Part shown: positions 52,907-62,318 of the stretch, one piece after another
How positions within the stretch are numbered: the first letter of the stretch is position 1
Layout of the letters: every line of letters starts with the position of its first letter
Translations under genes and position numbers: made by a program
NCBI RefSeq assembly: GCF_000724485.1
Contig: NZ_CP007739.1
Coordinates: 1,782,843-1,846,842 of the forward strand
Length of the DNA stretch: 64,000 nucleotides
Source: Bacillus methanolicus MGA3
GTDB lineage: Bacteria; Bacillota; Bacilli; Bacillales; Cytobacillaceae
Direction: 5' to 3'
Notes under the pieces: model-generated
Database searches by the model: none
What the model was told of the DNA's origin: nothing
What the model saw: the letters and a program-made list of their open reading frames with translations, nothing else

Positions 52907-53821
52907 TTATTTTAATTTCTTTATCGCCTCATAAATCATCTCTACAAGTCTTTCTCTGTCCACTTCAAACGCGACATTCGCATTTTTTTGCTTGCCTGTT
53001 ATATTATTTTTATCTACAACGGTTTGTCCCCTTGTAAATTCGCCTTTTGTTTCAACTTCAACATTGCAAGGAATTACTGTAAATAACGATGGATCGATAA
53101 GGTAGGCTACAGCACAAGGATCATGAATGGCATCAACCCGATCGCCTCGAAAATAGAAATCCAACATGCCCGCAACGATTTTACCTGTTTGATTGCCAAT
53201 ATGGCGAATTCGTTCAATTTCCTCTTTAAACATCGGAACTTGATGTGTAACGTCCAGTCCAAACATTGTAATTGGAATTCCCGAGTTGAAAACAATCTGA
53301 GCGGCTTCCGGATCTACATAAATATTGAATTCGGCTACAGGCGTCCGATTTCCGCCAAAACAAGCCCCTCCCATGATTGAAAGTTGTTCAATCTTGGCAA
53401 CGACCTCTGGATAAGATTTTACTAAAAGAGCGATATTGGTGAGCGGTCCAATTGCGACAATGGCCACTTTTTGATCGGAAGTTAATATTACATCCCTCAT
53501 CGCTTCCAATGCCGACCGTTGACTTACTGAACAGGTAGGTTCTCCTAAATCTATTTCTCCAAATCCTGATTCGCCATGTGCTTCAGAAGCAACGACCAAA
53601 TCTCTGAGTAATGGTTTGTCAGCCCCTTTTGCGACTTCAATTTGTTCCTCGCCAATAAAACTTACTAACTTTAAAGCGTTGCTAGTAATCTTCTCTATTG
53701 TTTGATTCCCTGCACAAGTTGTAATGAGTTTAACGTCCAGTTCCTCTGAAGCAATTGCAAGAAGAATTGCTATTGCATCATCAATCCCTGGATCACAATC
53801 AATAATAATTGGTTTAGACAT
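52907..53821 (-). CDS. Inosine-uridine-preferring nucleoside hydrolase
   Basis: A 304-residue nucleoside hydrolase that splits ribonucleosides into base and ribose. The Ca-binding N-terminal signature IIIDCDPGIDDAIAI is at residues 5-19, with later PLTNIALL and the HDPCAVAYL calcium/ribose motif near residue 240. It is alone, with an AAAGGGG site and its own terminator. Base preference cannot be told from sequence. Confidence 0.92.
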   Translation of the reverse strand: MSKPIIIDCDPGIDDAIAILLAIASEELDVKLITTCAGNQTIEKITSNALKLVSFIGEEQIEVAKGADKPLLRDLVVASEAHGESGFGEIDLGEPTCSVSQRSALEAMRDVILTSDQKVAIVAIGPLTNIALLVKSYPEVVAKIEQLSIMGGACFGGNRTPVAEFNIYVDPEAAQIVFNSGIPITMFGLDVTHQVPMFKEEIERIRHIGNQTGKIVAGMLDFYFRGDRVDAIHDPCAVAYLIDPSLFTVIPCNVEVETKGEFTRGQTVVDKNNITGKQKNANVAFEVDRERLVEMIYEAIKKLK

Positions 53822-54041
53822 TCAAATACCCCTTTACATCTATTTTTTCTACACTTTTGGACAATAGAAACTTGTTCAAGATGTTCAATCTTCTTTTCAA
53901 GGTTCTCGCAACACTTATTGAGAAAACATTTTATTAAAATTATAAAAAAATTTGATCTTTTGTAAATCCGATAATTACTGAACTTCCTTGCGCATCAAGA
54001 TTGAAACGAACAACAATGGCAATTCTTTACACAAGTAAATC

Positions 54042-54080
54042 AAAAAAGTGCCCCAAAAGTTATACCTTCGAGACACTTTT
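54042..54080 (-). terminator. Terminator after the DsbA/FrnE gene
   Basis: AAAAGTG and CACTTTT arms flank a 23-base loop and are followed by TTTTTGATTT on the minus strand. It lies in the 53822-54148 gap, which otherwise holds only the hydrolase promoter region. Confidence 0.6.
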
Positions 54081-54148
54081 CATCAAATGAATGATTCACG
54101 TTTTCCTTCGCCACGCTCGTCACTTTTCACCTAAACTATAAACAGATT

Positions 54149-54880
54149 CTACTCCTGTCTATTCGGAATCACACAATTTCCATCAACACAGCTAGCATCT
54201 TCTGCTGCTTCTGTTGAAAGATCCTGGAATTTTGGTGCAGATGATTCCTCTTGCCATACTTTTTGAAGTGCATTCACGAATGTTTCCATTGGCTGTGCAC
54301 CTGAGATCGCATATTTTTGATTGATGACAAAATACGGTACCCCGCGAATGCCATATTGCTGTGCAATTGCTTCGTCAATTCGTACATCATTTGCATAAGC
54401 ATTCTTATCTTGAAGGACATTTAATGCTTCTTGCCGGTCTAATCCGGCTGCTTCTGCGATATCTGCCAGTGTTTCATGATCACCAATGTGCTTTGATTCT
54501 GTGAAATACGCATAAAGCAATTTCTCAGTGATTTCAGCTTCTTTTCCATTTTTTTTTGCAAATTTAGCTAAACGATGGGCATCAAATGTATTTGTCGGCT
54601 TCATCGTATCGAAGTGAAAATCCAAACCCACGCTGGCTGCATGCTGCTTAATACCTTCATTCGATCGTTTTGCTTGTTCGACACTCATTCTATATTTTGC
54701 TGCAAGTAATTCGTGAATATTTTTATCACTCTCTTTTGGTGCATTCGGATCAAGTTCAAAGCTTTTATATTCAATCTCTACTTGATCTTTATATGGAAAT
54801 TGAGCCAGCGCCTGTTCTAACCTGCGCTTCCCGATATAACAAAACGGACATACAAAATCAGACCAAATTTCAATTTTCAT
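54149..54880 (-). CDS. DsbA-family oxidoreductase (FrnE-like)
   Basis: A 243-residue thioredoxin-fold protein with the active-site CPFC (residues 11-14) in FVCPFCYIGKRRLE, and the cis-Pro region GIRGVPYFVINQKYAISGAQ near 185-205, matching FrnE/YwbO-type cytoplasmic DsbA proteins. A C-terminal CVDGNC pair is extra and could shuttle disulfides. No signal peptide. Monocistronic with a terminator. Likely a thiol-disulfide or glutathione-type oxidoreductase in oxidative stress. Confidence 0.9.
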   Translation of the reverse strand: MKIEIWSDFVCPFCYIGKRRLEQALAQFPYKDQVEIEYKSFELDPNAPKESDKNIHELLAAKYRMSVEQAKRSNEGIKQHAASVGLDFHFDTMKPTNTFDAHRLAKFAKKNGKEAEITEKLLYAYFTESKHIGDHETLADIAEAAGLDRQEALNVLQDKNAYANDVRIDEAIAQQYGIRGVPYFVINQKYAISGAQPMETFVNALQKVWQEESSAPKFQDLSTEAAEDASCVDGNCVIPNRQE

Positions 54881-55180
54881 TTTAACACCTCATTTGTTCG
54901 TCATTAATAACATAGTAACACACTCACTATGAAATCTATGGATTGAATGCTCAAAAGAGTACAACTCAATAAAATGAACGTTTACAATCTACTAAAGTTC
55001 TGATCAATTACAAAAAAAGAGAAAGTTATGAAATAGTTTATTCCAAAGAAAAAAGAGCACCCTAACCGATGGCCAGCTGCTCTTCTATTCTATTCCAATT
55101 CTTTTCCTATCCCTTTTTCCAGGATTTATGTTTTGATTCAGAATCATCGTTTCCATTGTTATTATGTTGGATTTACTTAG

Positions 55181-55930
55181 TCAGGCATAACGGAGAAAAT
55201 CAATTTTTTTTGCCTTGAAAACACGATACCCCAATTTTTCTCCATAAGAGATTAATAATTTTTGATGTCTTTGAATGACATCGTCGATTTTTGGATCCAA
55301 TTGAGTGGAGTGAATATGTTCAGATAATTCGTTTTCCTCTAATGTATATTCGTCTAATTCCTCCAGAACGGAATTCGCTTTTAGTACTTCCACTTTTTTG
55401 AAGCCTGCCCGTTTCATTGCCTTTATCCATTCTTCTTCAGTCAATATATCTTTCATTTCATAAAACTTCATAATTTCTGCTTTTTCATTTCTGTTTAATC
55501 TTTGTTCAGCAGTCATATCAATATTTAGCAACAACCCGCTCGGCTTAAGTACTCGAAAATATTCCTTTAATGTTTTCGAGATATTCGTAAAGGCAGTTGA
55601 TGATTCAGCAAGGATATAGTCGAATGAATCGTTTGAAAAAGGCAGTTTTTCAATATTTCCTTTGAAAATTTTTACGGGAAGGTTTTCTTCGGTAATTCTT
55701 TGAGTTGCTTTCTTGATCATTTCCGGATGATTATCTATGGAGTAAACATTGCAAGAAAAAGTTTTTGCCAAATATGAAGATGTTTGACCGGTTCCACACC
55801 CTGCATCAAGAATTTTTGTATGACGATGAATCCTTTCATTTTTCAACATTTTTTTCGTTAGCGCAAATCCGCCAGGGTGCGCTCCATCTATTCCGTAATA
55901 CGCTAAAGCATCTTGATATGAAACACTCAC
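55181..55930 (-). CDS. Class I SAM-dependent methyltransferase
   Basis: A 249-residue methyltransferase with motif I ILDAGCGTGQTSSYLA (about 40-55), motif II IDNHPEMIKKA and a post-motif 'RVLKPSGLLLNID'. The start is GTG 55930 with GGAGG about 10 nt upstream. The substrate is unknown; the family includes small-molecule and quinone methylases. The 54881-55180 gap has only AT-rich sequence and a weak stem near 55055. Confidence 0.8.
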   Translation of the reverse strand: MSVSYQDALAYYGIDGAHPGGFALTKKMLKNERIHRHTKILDAGCGTGQTSSYLAKTFSCNVYSIDNHPEMIKKATQRITEENLPVKIFKGNIEKLPFSNDSFDYILAESSTAFTNISKTLKEYFRVLKPSGLLLNIDMTAEQRLNRNEKAEIMKFYEMKDILTEEEWIKAMKRAGFKKVEVLKANSVLEELDEYTLEENELSEHIHSTQLDPKIDDVIQRHQKLLISYGEKLGYRVFKAKKIDFLRYA

Positions 55931-56134
55931 GACATCAACTCCTCCAGTTTGAAAATAAGATGGTCTATTTTATGATGAACCCCCAAAATTGACACATCAT
56001 TCAATTCGTAAAAATACAAATTTCAACTGCTTTTCCACATTCGCCTTGTGTATATAACTATTCAAACAACAACTTGTGGACATAACCTAGTAAAGGGTAG
56101 GAAATTAAACAAGTATATTGGAGGTGTATTGATT

Positions 56135-56392
56135 ATGTCTGCAGCACGTTATTACGATATGTGCAACCGCGGCATTGGAAGAGCTGTACAAATACGGACG
56201 CATGACGGCCGTATCCACCGAGGTATTATTGAGAGAGTTTCTCCGAACCGAGTATTTCTTCGTCCCTTTGGCAGAACCCGGAACTTTGGGGGATTCGGTT
56301 ATCCTTGGGGCTGGGGCGTTGGAACTGGCTTTGCTTTTGGAGTTGCCTTAGGAGCAATCGCATCATTGGCGTTCATTCCATTTTTCTGGTGA
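56135..56392 (+). CDS. Small protein with LSm-like start and Gly/aromatic-rich membrane tail
   Basis: An 85-residue protein. The N-terminal half, RAVQIRTHDGRIHRGIIERV then SPNRVFLRPF, resembles an SH3/LSm-like strand pattern; the tail is Gly-, Phe- and Trp-rich (GGFGYPWGWGVGTGFAFGVA) and ends in a hydrophobic segment. GGAGG lies 10 nt before ATG 56135; an upstream in-frame ATG at 56048 has none. Similar small proteins occur in spore formers and may be spore-coat associated, which is inference. Confidence 0.65.
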   Translation: MSAARYYDMCNRGIGRAVQIRTHDGRIHRGIIERVSPNRVFLRPFGRTRNFGGFGYPWGWGVGTGFAFGVALGAIASLAFIPFFW

Positions 56393-56564
56393 TAGAACCT
56401 AATAAAATCGAGGATTTTTTATTCACTTTGAATAAAGAGAGAAAACTGACCTAAAACAAAGAGCTAAGCACCCTTCGTTACTTAATATTGAAAATATGAT
56501 CAATGTTTCTACTATATATTAAATAACTTCAGATGGGTGCTAAGCACTTTTAGGTGAGTCTCTT

Positions 56565-57989
56565 TCAAGCATGATTAGGCTGCTTTACTTTTTCACGTAC
56601 TTTCAGTGTGGATTTCATGATGAATGGATATAGCAGCAAGCCAAAAATAAACAAACCAATCCCTAGTAAAAAGGTTTTCATGTCACCGGTTCCAGTTTTA
56701 ATAACCCATAGAGAATAAAGGAAAGCCAGAATCGTTACCACTCCATCAACTTTTCTGGAACCCTTTATTTTATCGTATGTTTCACCTTTTATAACGATTT
56801 TTAATTGGTAGATGGTCGATACAAGATATGGAATTAAATAGGCTAATGTAGCAACGACAATCGCGAAATCATATGCTTCTGCTATTGTTCGGGAAACCGT
56901 TGAAAAAAGGAAGAGTTGAGTCATGATGTTTGTTAGTGTCAGAGAATTTACAGGGCTTCCTTTTTTATTGGTCTTCGCGAAAAATGCAGGAAATAATTGT
57001 ACCTTTGCTGCCTGGTATGGAACCTCTGAACTCACAACGATCCATCCTACTGTTGATCCGAAAAGAGAAATAAGGGCAAGTAGTGCCATAATGGCTGCAC
57101 CGTTGCTTCCAATAACAGCCTCTAAGGCATCCACTAAAGGTTTTTGAGATTCTCTAAGCTGATCTTGCGTTAATGCTCCCATAGTTAATAAAGTGATTCC
57201 AACATAAATCATAATAGAGACCACTAACCCAATAATGGTTGCTTTCCTTACATCACTTTGAGATTTTGCGCGGTTTGACAGCATCACAGCTGATTCGATA
57301 CCAATAAAAGCCCAAAGGGTAGCAATCGCGGCTGCATTTATTTGACCGCCTAATAAAACATGATTTCCGGATGAATCAACAAACTCTTTCCCGTTTCCAA
57401 GATTTGCTGCGTCAAATATAAAAATTGTCAAAGCTATAAATAAAGCAAATCCAAGTACTTTTGCGACTGTCGCAACAAGATTCATTTTTCCCGCATAATG
57501 AAAGTTTTGCGTGAGAATCCATTGAATTCCCCATAGCATCACCGTGCAAACAAGGAACGTGATCGTTTTCCCTAACTCTAACTGAAATGAACCGATCGCG
57601 AACAATGGTTTCACGCTCTGCATAATCGGAAAAAAGGTTGATAAATATCCAGCAAATGTGATAATCACTGAAGCTGTTGCAGCCCAGTTAGCAGACCAGT
57701 ATCCCCAAGCCATACTATATCCTGCAATTTTTCCTGCTTTTGGCGATGAAAACATTGCTTGAGCATAACTCTGAGGCCCTGCCTTCAAATCCGGTCTTCT
57801 GATAGCTAAATTTCCGAATACAAGAGCGATCATAAACACACCTAACCCGGTAACTCCCCACGCAAGAGTAGAACCCAGCGGGCTTGAGACTTGCGCTAAA
57901 TTAGCAGGCAGCATAAATATTCCACCGCCTACCATATTTCCTATGACAAATGTTGTCAGGATCAATAACCCCCACTTTTTGTTACTCAT
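56565..57989 (-). CDS. APC-superfamily basic amino acid/polyamine antiporter
   Basis: A 474-residue permease with about 12 membrane helices. Helix 1 shows VIGNMVGGGIFMLPANLA (residues 16-33), the substrate-binding GxG of the APC fold, and the 'ATLWAFIGIESAVMLSNRAKSQSDVRKAT' region is typical of the basic amino acid antiporter (ArcD-type APA) branch. It would exchange arginine/ornithine, lysine or a similar cation. Monocistronic; AAAGGTGAG precedes ATG 57989. The 57990-58320 stretch upstream holds no recognised feature. Confidence 0.85.
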   Translation of the reverse strand: MSNKKWGLLILTTFVIGNMVGGGIFMLPANLAQVSSPLGSTLAWGVTGLGVFMIALVFGNLAIRRPDLKAGPQSYAQAMFSSPKAGKIAGYSMAWGYWSANWAATASVIITFAGYLSTFFPIMQSVKPLFAIGSFQLELGKTITFLVCTVMLWGIQWILTQNFHYAGKMNLVATVAKVLGFALFIALTIFIFDAANLGNGKEFVDSSGNHVLLGGQINAAAIATLWAFIGIESAVMLSNRAKSQSDVRKATIIGLVVSIMIYVGITLLTMGALTQDQLRESQKPLVDALEAVIGSNGAAIMALLALISLFGSTVGWIVVSSEVPYQAAKVQLFPAFFAKTNKKGSPVNSLTLTNIMTQLFLFSTVSRTIAEAYDFAIVVATLAYLIPYLVSTIYQLKIVIKGETYDKIKGSRKVDGVVTILAFLYSLWVIKTGTGDMKTFLLGIGLFIFGLLLYPFIMKSTLKVREKVKQPNHA

Positions 57990-58324
57990 TTTTTATAACT
58001 CACCTTTCTTTCATCACCCACAAAAACTTGTTTGTAAAGACTACATATATGGCATAACAGCAACACAGACACAAGAATGAATTATGCCGCCAGCCGAAAT
58101 TTTCAAGCAAGAACGATGATTCAATGATCAAGATAAAAATGTTCCAATGATTTGAAATGAAACATAACTAACTCTCCCTCTTTCTATTCACGTATAATAT
58201 TTTAAAATAATATTTTAGTTTAGTAAATTGGTAAATTACTAAAGAATTATTAAGAATTTTCAATCATAGAGAAGTCTCTGTCTCTGATCATGTTTTTATT
58301 AAACAAACCTTTGCCATAAAAGGA

Positions 58325-58354
58325 TTGACAAATGAAAAGAAAAAACACTAGAAT
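58325..58354 (+). promoter_or_regulatory. Promoter of the permease leader
   Basis: TTGACA (58325-58330), 18 bp, TAGAAT (58349-58354). It starts a leader of about 280 nt before the permease gene. Confidence 0.65.
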
Positions 58355-58557
58355 AAATATTGTCACTTATTTGGTATAAAGCTTTAAAGGATTAAAGTGG
58401 AGTTTCTTTTAATAAACTATTATTGTAAACAAGCAAACAAGTAAGAATAACACTCTTTCAGTGAATAGTTTTTCGAAGGAAAACGAAGAAAACTTAATAT
58501 AAGCAGAAGCGTTAATCATCTTGGAAACAGCCTGGCGGTATCCGCAAATGTTATTTG

Positions 58558-58586
58558 TCCCTGCTGGATTCCCAGCAGGGATTTTA
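58558..58586 (+). terminator. Attenuator-type terminator in the permease leader
   Basis: TCCCTGCTGG and CCAGCAGGGA form a 10-bp stem with a tiny loop, followed by TTTTAA, 55 bp before the start codon. Upstream 'ggaaacagcctggcggtatccgc' could pair with its 5' arm as an antiterminator, so the leader may regulate by attenuation. Confidence 0.7.
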
Positions 58587-58640
58587 ACTGAATATTATTA
58601 ATTATTTTTTGTACAAAATCTTTTGAAAGGCAGGAGCAGC

Positions 58641-59984
58641 ATGGAAAAAAATCAACAAGAGTTAAAGAAAGGTTTATTACCTAGACACGTACAGTTAATA
58701 GCTTTAGGCGGCATGATTGGAACGGGGATTTTTAAAGGAAGTTCAGATACGTTAAATATAGCGGGGCCGAGTGTCATTTTTGCCTATCTTTTAGGCGGAC
58801 TGTTATTATTTATCGTCATGGCGTCGTTGGCTGAGATGGCGATTGTTTATCCTGAGTTGAATGTTCAGAATCTGATCTATAAAGCTTTCGGTTTTCGCGT
58901 ATCCTTTATTGTTGGATGGCTTTATTGGATCAATTGGATTATTGTAACCATTGTCGAAATTTTAGCTGCAGGAAGTTTCTTAAAATTTTGGTTTTCGGAT
59001 GCCCCGTTATGGCTGCTAAGTTTCCTTTGTGCAGTTGTGATTGTGGGGATTAATTTATTTCAAGTGAAGTATTATGGCGAGCTAGAGTTTTGGTTTGCAG
59101 GAATAAAAATATTGGCATTAATCGCCTTTATTATTTTAGGATTTTTTATTTTATTAGGAATACTCCCTAGTTCGATTCAAGATCCTTTATCTAATTACAC
59201 TACAAATGGCGGGTTCTTTCCTCATGGAATTGGTGGTATTTTGAGTGCTTTTTTAGTCGTAATGTTTTCATATGGCGGTGCCGAATTGATTGGTGTAGCT
59301 GTTAAAGAAACGAAAGATGCAAAACAAGTATTACCGAAAGTGATAAAAGGGGTCGTTTGGAGAGTCATCCTTTTTTATATTCTTCCTATTCTTATTATTT
59401 GCGGCTTAATGCCTTGGAATAAAGTTTCAGGTGAAGATAGTCCATTTGTACAGGTGTTCAGCATAACAGGACTTCCAGGAGCTGCTCATATTATGAATTT
59501 TGTCCTTTTAACAGCTGTATTATCAGCAGCAAACTCTGGTATGTATGCTACCTCAAGAACGTTATATTCTATGGCTCAAAGCGGCGAGGCCCCGAAAAGA
59601 TTATTAAAAATTACGAAGCAAGGAGTACCGATCAATGGCATTATAATTACTGGAACTTTTCTATTAATTGGCGTGTTTTTGGCATATATGACTCCTGATC
59701 AAGTGATCAGTTATCTTATGTCCATACCTGGTTTTACCGTGATGTTAATTTGGACAAGTATTTGTTTCGCTCAATTAAAACTCCGTTCCCAATATAAAGA
59801 GAAACCATTCTTCCAGATAAAATGGTTCCCATACACAACAATATTTGCCATTGTTTCTTTATTGATTATCTTCATCTCTTTTATTTTCAATAAAGAAAAT
59901 ATTATCGGCACAACAGTTTGCTTTTTCATATTATTGATAGTGACAACACTCTCTTTCATTACAAGAAACAGAAAACTTTCTTGA
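58641..59984 (+). CDS. AAT-family amino acid permease
   Basis: A 447-residue permease with 12 predicted membrane helices. The opening RHVQLIALGGMIGTGIFKGS (about 14-33) is the helix-1 signature of the AAT branch (proline, threonine, asparagine and similar amino acids), and 'SYGGAELIGVAVKETKD' near 205 fits. ATG 58641 has AGGAG 4 nt upstream; a TTG at 58623 lacks a site. A leader with terminator hairpin precedes it. Its last five codons and stop (RKLS-stop) lie within the first bases of repeat A copy 3, so the repeat may have replaced the native C-terminus. Confidence 0.88.
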   Translation: MEKNQQELKKGLLPRHVQLIALGGMIGTGIFKGSSDTLNIAGPSVIFAYLLGGLLLFIVMASLAEMAIVYPELNVQNLIYKAFGFRVSFIVGWLYWINWIIVTIVEILAAGSFLKFWFSDAPLWLLSFLCAVVIVGINLFQVKYYGELEFWFAGIKILALIAFIILGFFILLGILPSSIQDPLSNYTTNGGFFPHGIGGILSAFLVVMFSYGGAELIGVAVKETKDAKQVLPKVIKGVVWRVILFYILPILIICGLMPWNKVSGEDSPFVQVFSITGLPGAAHIMNFVLLTAVLSAANSGMYATSRTLYSMAQSGEAPKRLLKITKQGVPINGIIITGTFLLIGVFLAYMTPDQVISYLMSIPGFTVMLIWTSICFAQLKLRSQYKEKPFFQIKWFPYTTIFAIVSLLIIFISFIFNKENIIGTTVCFFILLIVTTLSFITRNRKLS

Positions 59985-60163
59985 GTTTTTATTCTCAACC
60001 CTAATATGGAAATAGGTCTCATTTAAAAACATAACTAACAAAATAAGGCGGTGTGAGCGGAGCCAAGCTAAAAAAATTTACAAAGCTAAACATGTATCTT
60101 GCTAATAATAGGTTGGCATTTCTATTTTTGTTGGCGCAGCTCCGCCCCTTTACCACAGAAAAG
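59968..60163. repeat. Repeat A copy 3 (most complete)
   Basis: The unit runs from 'acagaaaactttcttgag' through 'caaccctaatatggaaatagg', 'aacataactaacaaaataagg', 'cggtgtgagcggagccaagc', 'catgtatcttgctaataata' and 'ggcgcagctccgcccctt' to 'ccacagaaaag'. GAGCGGAGC and GCTCCGCC can form a stem over about 90 bases. Its first bases are translated as the end of the permease. Confidence 0.78.
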
Positions 60164-60345
60164 AAAAGACGATGATATAAATGACTAAATGAGGTTGGCG
60201 AATAGTTTGCCAACCTCTTTTTTGAATAATAGAAAAGTATAAAATTGGATCATATAGTAAGGCTGATTTGTTCGAATAAAATCATCATTGCATTTTTATT
60301 TAATTATTTGTATAATTATGAATAATTTGGTAAAGGGGAGCTAAA

Positions 60346-60510
60346 ATGGAACTAATTCCTGAGTCTACTAATTTAATGGACTATCTGGAAGAATTAAAAG
60401 TTGTCGATTTTTCTCATCCATTAATTCAGAAAAAAATCAATGAATTGTTTCATGAAGGGCAGTCAGATATTGAAAAAACTAAAACGCAAAGATGGGTTAG
60501 AAATGTATAA
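60346..60510 (+). pseudogene. Transglutaminase-like protein, 5' fragment
   Basis: AAAGGGGAG precedes ATG 60346. The frame MELIPESTNLMDYLEELKVV with FSHPLIQKKINELFHEGQSD resembles the N-terminus of Bacillus transglutaminase-like proteins (about 270 residues). After IEKT the frame ends within ten codons. In the next frame LEMYKYHLPEDL-stop looks like the C-terminal end of the same gene, so an internal deletion is likely. A TnpB fragment begins 30 bp later. Confidence 0.6.
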
Positions 60511-60513
60511 ATA

Positions 60514-60759
60514 TCATTTACCAGAAGATTTATAAACATATGGTTTCTTTCTTGTTGAAGTATTCACCCTTCCAATTAATCTTTGGAAGCTTACATTTTG
60601 AACCATTTCTTCGCAAATATGCCAGTAAGCGTCCTTTGCTTTCTGCTTAGCTTGAAAGAAGTTAAAAACGAACCTTGAACAGCCAATCGTTTTGTTAATG
60701 AGTTCCATTTGTTTTTTGTTTGGATAGATACGAAATTTATAGGCTTTGTGAACGATCAT
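60514..60759 (-). pseudogene. TnpB fragment, N-terminal ~70 codons
   Basis: The first 54 codons (MIVHKAYKFRIYPNKKQMEL onward) are the same as the TnpB at 46166 except Leu to Gln near residue 36. A base loss near 'gaagcttacat' shifts frame, and homology ends at about 60541. The catalytic RuvC region is absent. Confidence 0.85.
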
Positions 60760-60915
60760 GACGTTCTCCTCGCTTTAATCGAGAACATTTGTTCTCATTA
60801 TAGCATAGTGAGGAAGGTTTTTGCTATCGCCAACCGACATTCATCCCCCACTTACTCATTGGGCTTCGCCCTTCCCATTCCTTAAGTGGGGGTCTTCTGT
60901 CGGGAAATGATAAAA
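60760..60915. mobile_element. Left end of the TnpB-type element, copy 2
   Basis: The same blocks as at 46167-46320 are present, here with an intact terminal stem: 'cccccacttactcattgggc' and 'ttccttaagtgggggtc', whose arms CCCCCACTTA and TAAGTGGGGG pair perfectly around GGGCTTCGCCC. It belongs to the truncated TnpB at 60514-60759. Confidence 0.8.
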
Positions 60916-61025
60916 AGGAATATCCTCCTTCAACAGTGAAGAACAAATGCTCGAAGCAGTAGTCTTCCCTAGGAAACATTCAGCACTCAAATCCCTGGAA
61001 GAAGAATAAGAGAAAGGAAGGGTAT

Positions 61026-61145
61026 TCTTCTTTCCTAAAATGTAATGAAAAAAAGAGCCTAAAGGATGCTCGGTATTTTGATGTGCTGGGGAAGTATTTT
61101 GACGGGCATTCGCATACGGCTACTATTGAGCTGTTGGCGTCTTAA
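61026..61145 (+). pseudogene. Unidentified 3' gene fragment
   Basis: An open frame without start ends SLKDARYFDVLGKYFDGHSH then TATIELLAS-stop. It reads like the end of a real protein, perhaps a transposase, but I cannot name the family. The surrounding 60916-61200 stretch lies between an IS relic and the ydhG array and shows nothing else. Confidence 0.25.
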
Positions 61146-61206
61146 TTGAGTTGCAAAAACGCATGACATTTTTTCGTGTCATGCATTTTTGATAAGGTGT
61201 GATGTA

Positions 61207-61578
61207 TTATTTCCGCCAAAAATTCGTATATTCTGCTTTATCCTGAATATTAAATTCAATCATTTTCTCAAGTAATTCGTAATTTACCGGCTCATTCCAC
61301 GGAATTCGAAACAAGCCTTTGGTAGCGCTGTAGCCAGCTTGGGCGATTTCATCGGCAAAGTGCGCAATGCCTACTTCTTCGGGTGAAACGCTCAAATGAT
61401 GCTTCGCTGTGGAAAAGCCGATGATAAATGTGCCGTGATCGGTAAACATTGGCGTATTCCACTTGATTTGCGGTTCCAAATTTGGGAATTTATTACCAAC
61501 CCACGCCAAAATTTCCTCTGTTCGGGCGCGGTGGTCCGGGTTATCGATACCTGCTAAATATTTCGCAAAAACTTCCAT
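61207..61578 (-). CDS. fra: Frataxin-like iron chaperone YdhG (Fra), array copy 1
   Basis: A 123-residue DUF1801 protein close to B. subtilis YdhG/Fra throughout: [50 protein letters not shown] and an end [15 protein letters not shown]. subtilis Fra delivers iron for Fe-S and heme synthesis. ATG 61578 has GGAGGAAGAC in front. It is the last of three tandem copies with a 394-bp period and is the most like B. subtilis. Confidence 0.9.
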   Translation of the reverse strand: MEVFAKYLAGIDNPDHRARTEEILAWVGNKFPNLEPQIKWNTPMFTDHGTFIIGFSTAKHHLSVSPEEVGIAHFADEIAQAGYSATKGLFRIPWNEPVNYELLEKMIEFNIQDKAEYTNFWRK

Positions 61579-61600
61579 GTCTTCCTCCATCGATATTATG

Positions 61601-61972
61601 CTATTGCCGCCAAAATTTCGAATTATCAGCCTTATCCTTGATATTAAATTCAATTATCTTCTCTAGCAATTCGTAATTAACTGGTTCAGTCCATTGAATT
61701 CGGAACAAGCGTGAGGAAGCGCTGTAGCCAGCTTGGGCGATTTCATCGGCAAAATGCACCATTGTCTTTTCTTCGGGTAAAATGCTCAAATGATTCTTTG
61801 CTGCGGCAAACATAATGATGTATGTGCCGTGATCGGTAAACGTGGGTTTGTTCCACTTGATTTGCGGTTCCAAATTTGGGAATTTATTAGCAACCCACGC
61901 AAAAATTTCCTCAGTTCGGTTGCGGTGGTCGGGGTTATCGATACCTGCTAAATATTTTGCAAAAACTTCCAT
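61601..61972 (-). CDS. Frataxin-like iron chaperone paralog, array copy 2
   Basis: A 123-residue copy aligned without gaps to copy 1, with changes clustered in the second half: [32 protein letters not shown] and [15 protein letters not shown]. It keeps the same GGAGGAAGAC ribosome site and start spacing, and lies 22 bp upstream of copy 1, so the two are cotranscribed. Divergence suggests a specialised or relaxed function. Confidence 0.85.
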   Translation of the reverse strand: MEVFAKYLAGIDNPDHRNRTEEIFAWVANKFPNLEPQIKWNKPTFTDHGTYIIMFAAAKNHLSILPEEKTMVHFADEIAQAGYSASSRLFRIQWTEPVNYELLEKIIEFNIKDKADNSKFWRQ

Positions 61973-61994
61973 GTCTTCCTCCTTCGATATTATG

Positions 61995-62318
61995 CTATTG
62001 CCGCCAAAAATTCCAATTATCAGCCTTCTCCTTGTTATTAAATTCAATTATCTTCTCTGGCAATTCGTAATTAACTGGTTCAGTCCATTGAATTCGGAAC
62101 AAGCGTGAAGAAGCGCTGTAGCCAGCTTGGGCGATTTCATCGGCAAAATGCACCATTGTCTCTTCTTCGGGTAAAATGCTCAAATGATTCTTTGCTGTGG
62201 CAAACATAATGATGTATGTGCCGTGATCGGTAAACGTGGGTTTGTTCCACTTGATTTGCGGCTCCAGGTTTGGAAATTTCTCAAGTATCCACGCAAAAAT
62301 CTGCTCGGCTCTCTCTTT
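61995..62318 (-). pseudogene. Frataxin-like paralog, beheaded array copy 3
   Basis: The frame encodes [20 protein letters not shown] through to NWNFWRQ, almost identical to copy 2, but the first ~20 codons ([17 protein letters not shown]) are missing. An in-frame TAA at 62319 sits just where homology begins. It ends 394 bp upstream of copy 2's end. No start signal is present. Confidence 0.82.

Noticed and set aside
56471..56557. Inverted repeat agctaagcaccc/gggtgctaagc as a terminator
   Set aside because: The arms pair imperfectly over a very long loop; I cannot support a functional hairpin.
58360..58580. T-box riboswitch before the permease
   Set aside because: The invariant T-box core and stem I motifs are not present; only a terminator and a weak resemblance remain.
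60019..60213. Minus-strand ORF of 64 codons
   Set aside because: By-product of repeat A copy 3; no start signal or family.
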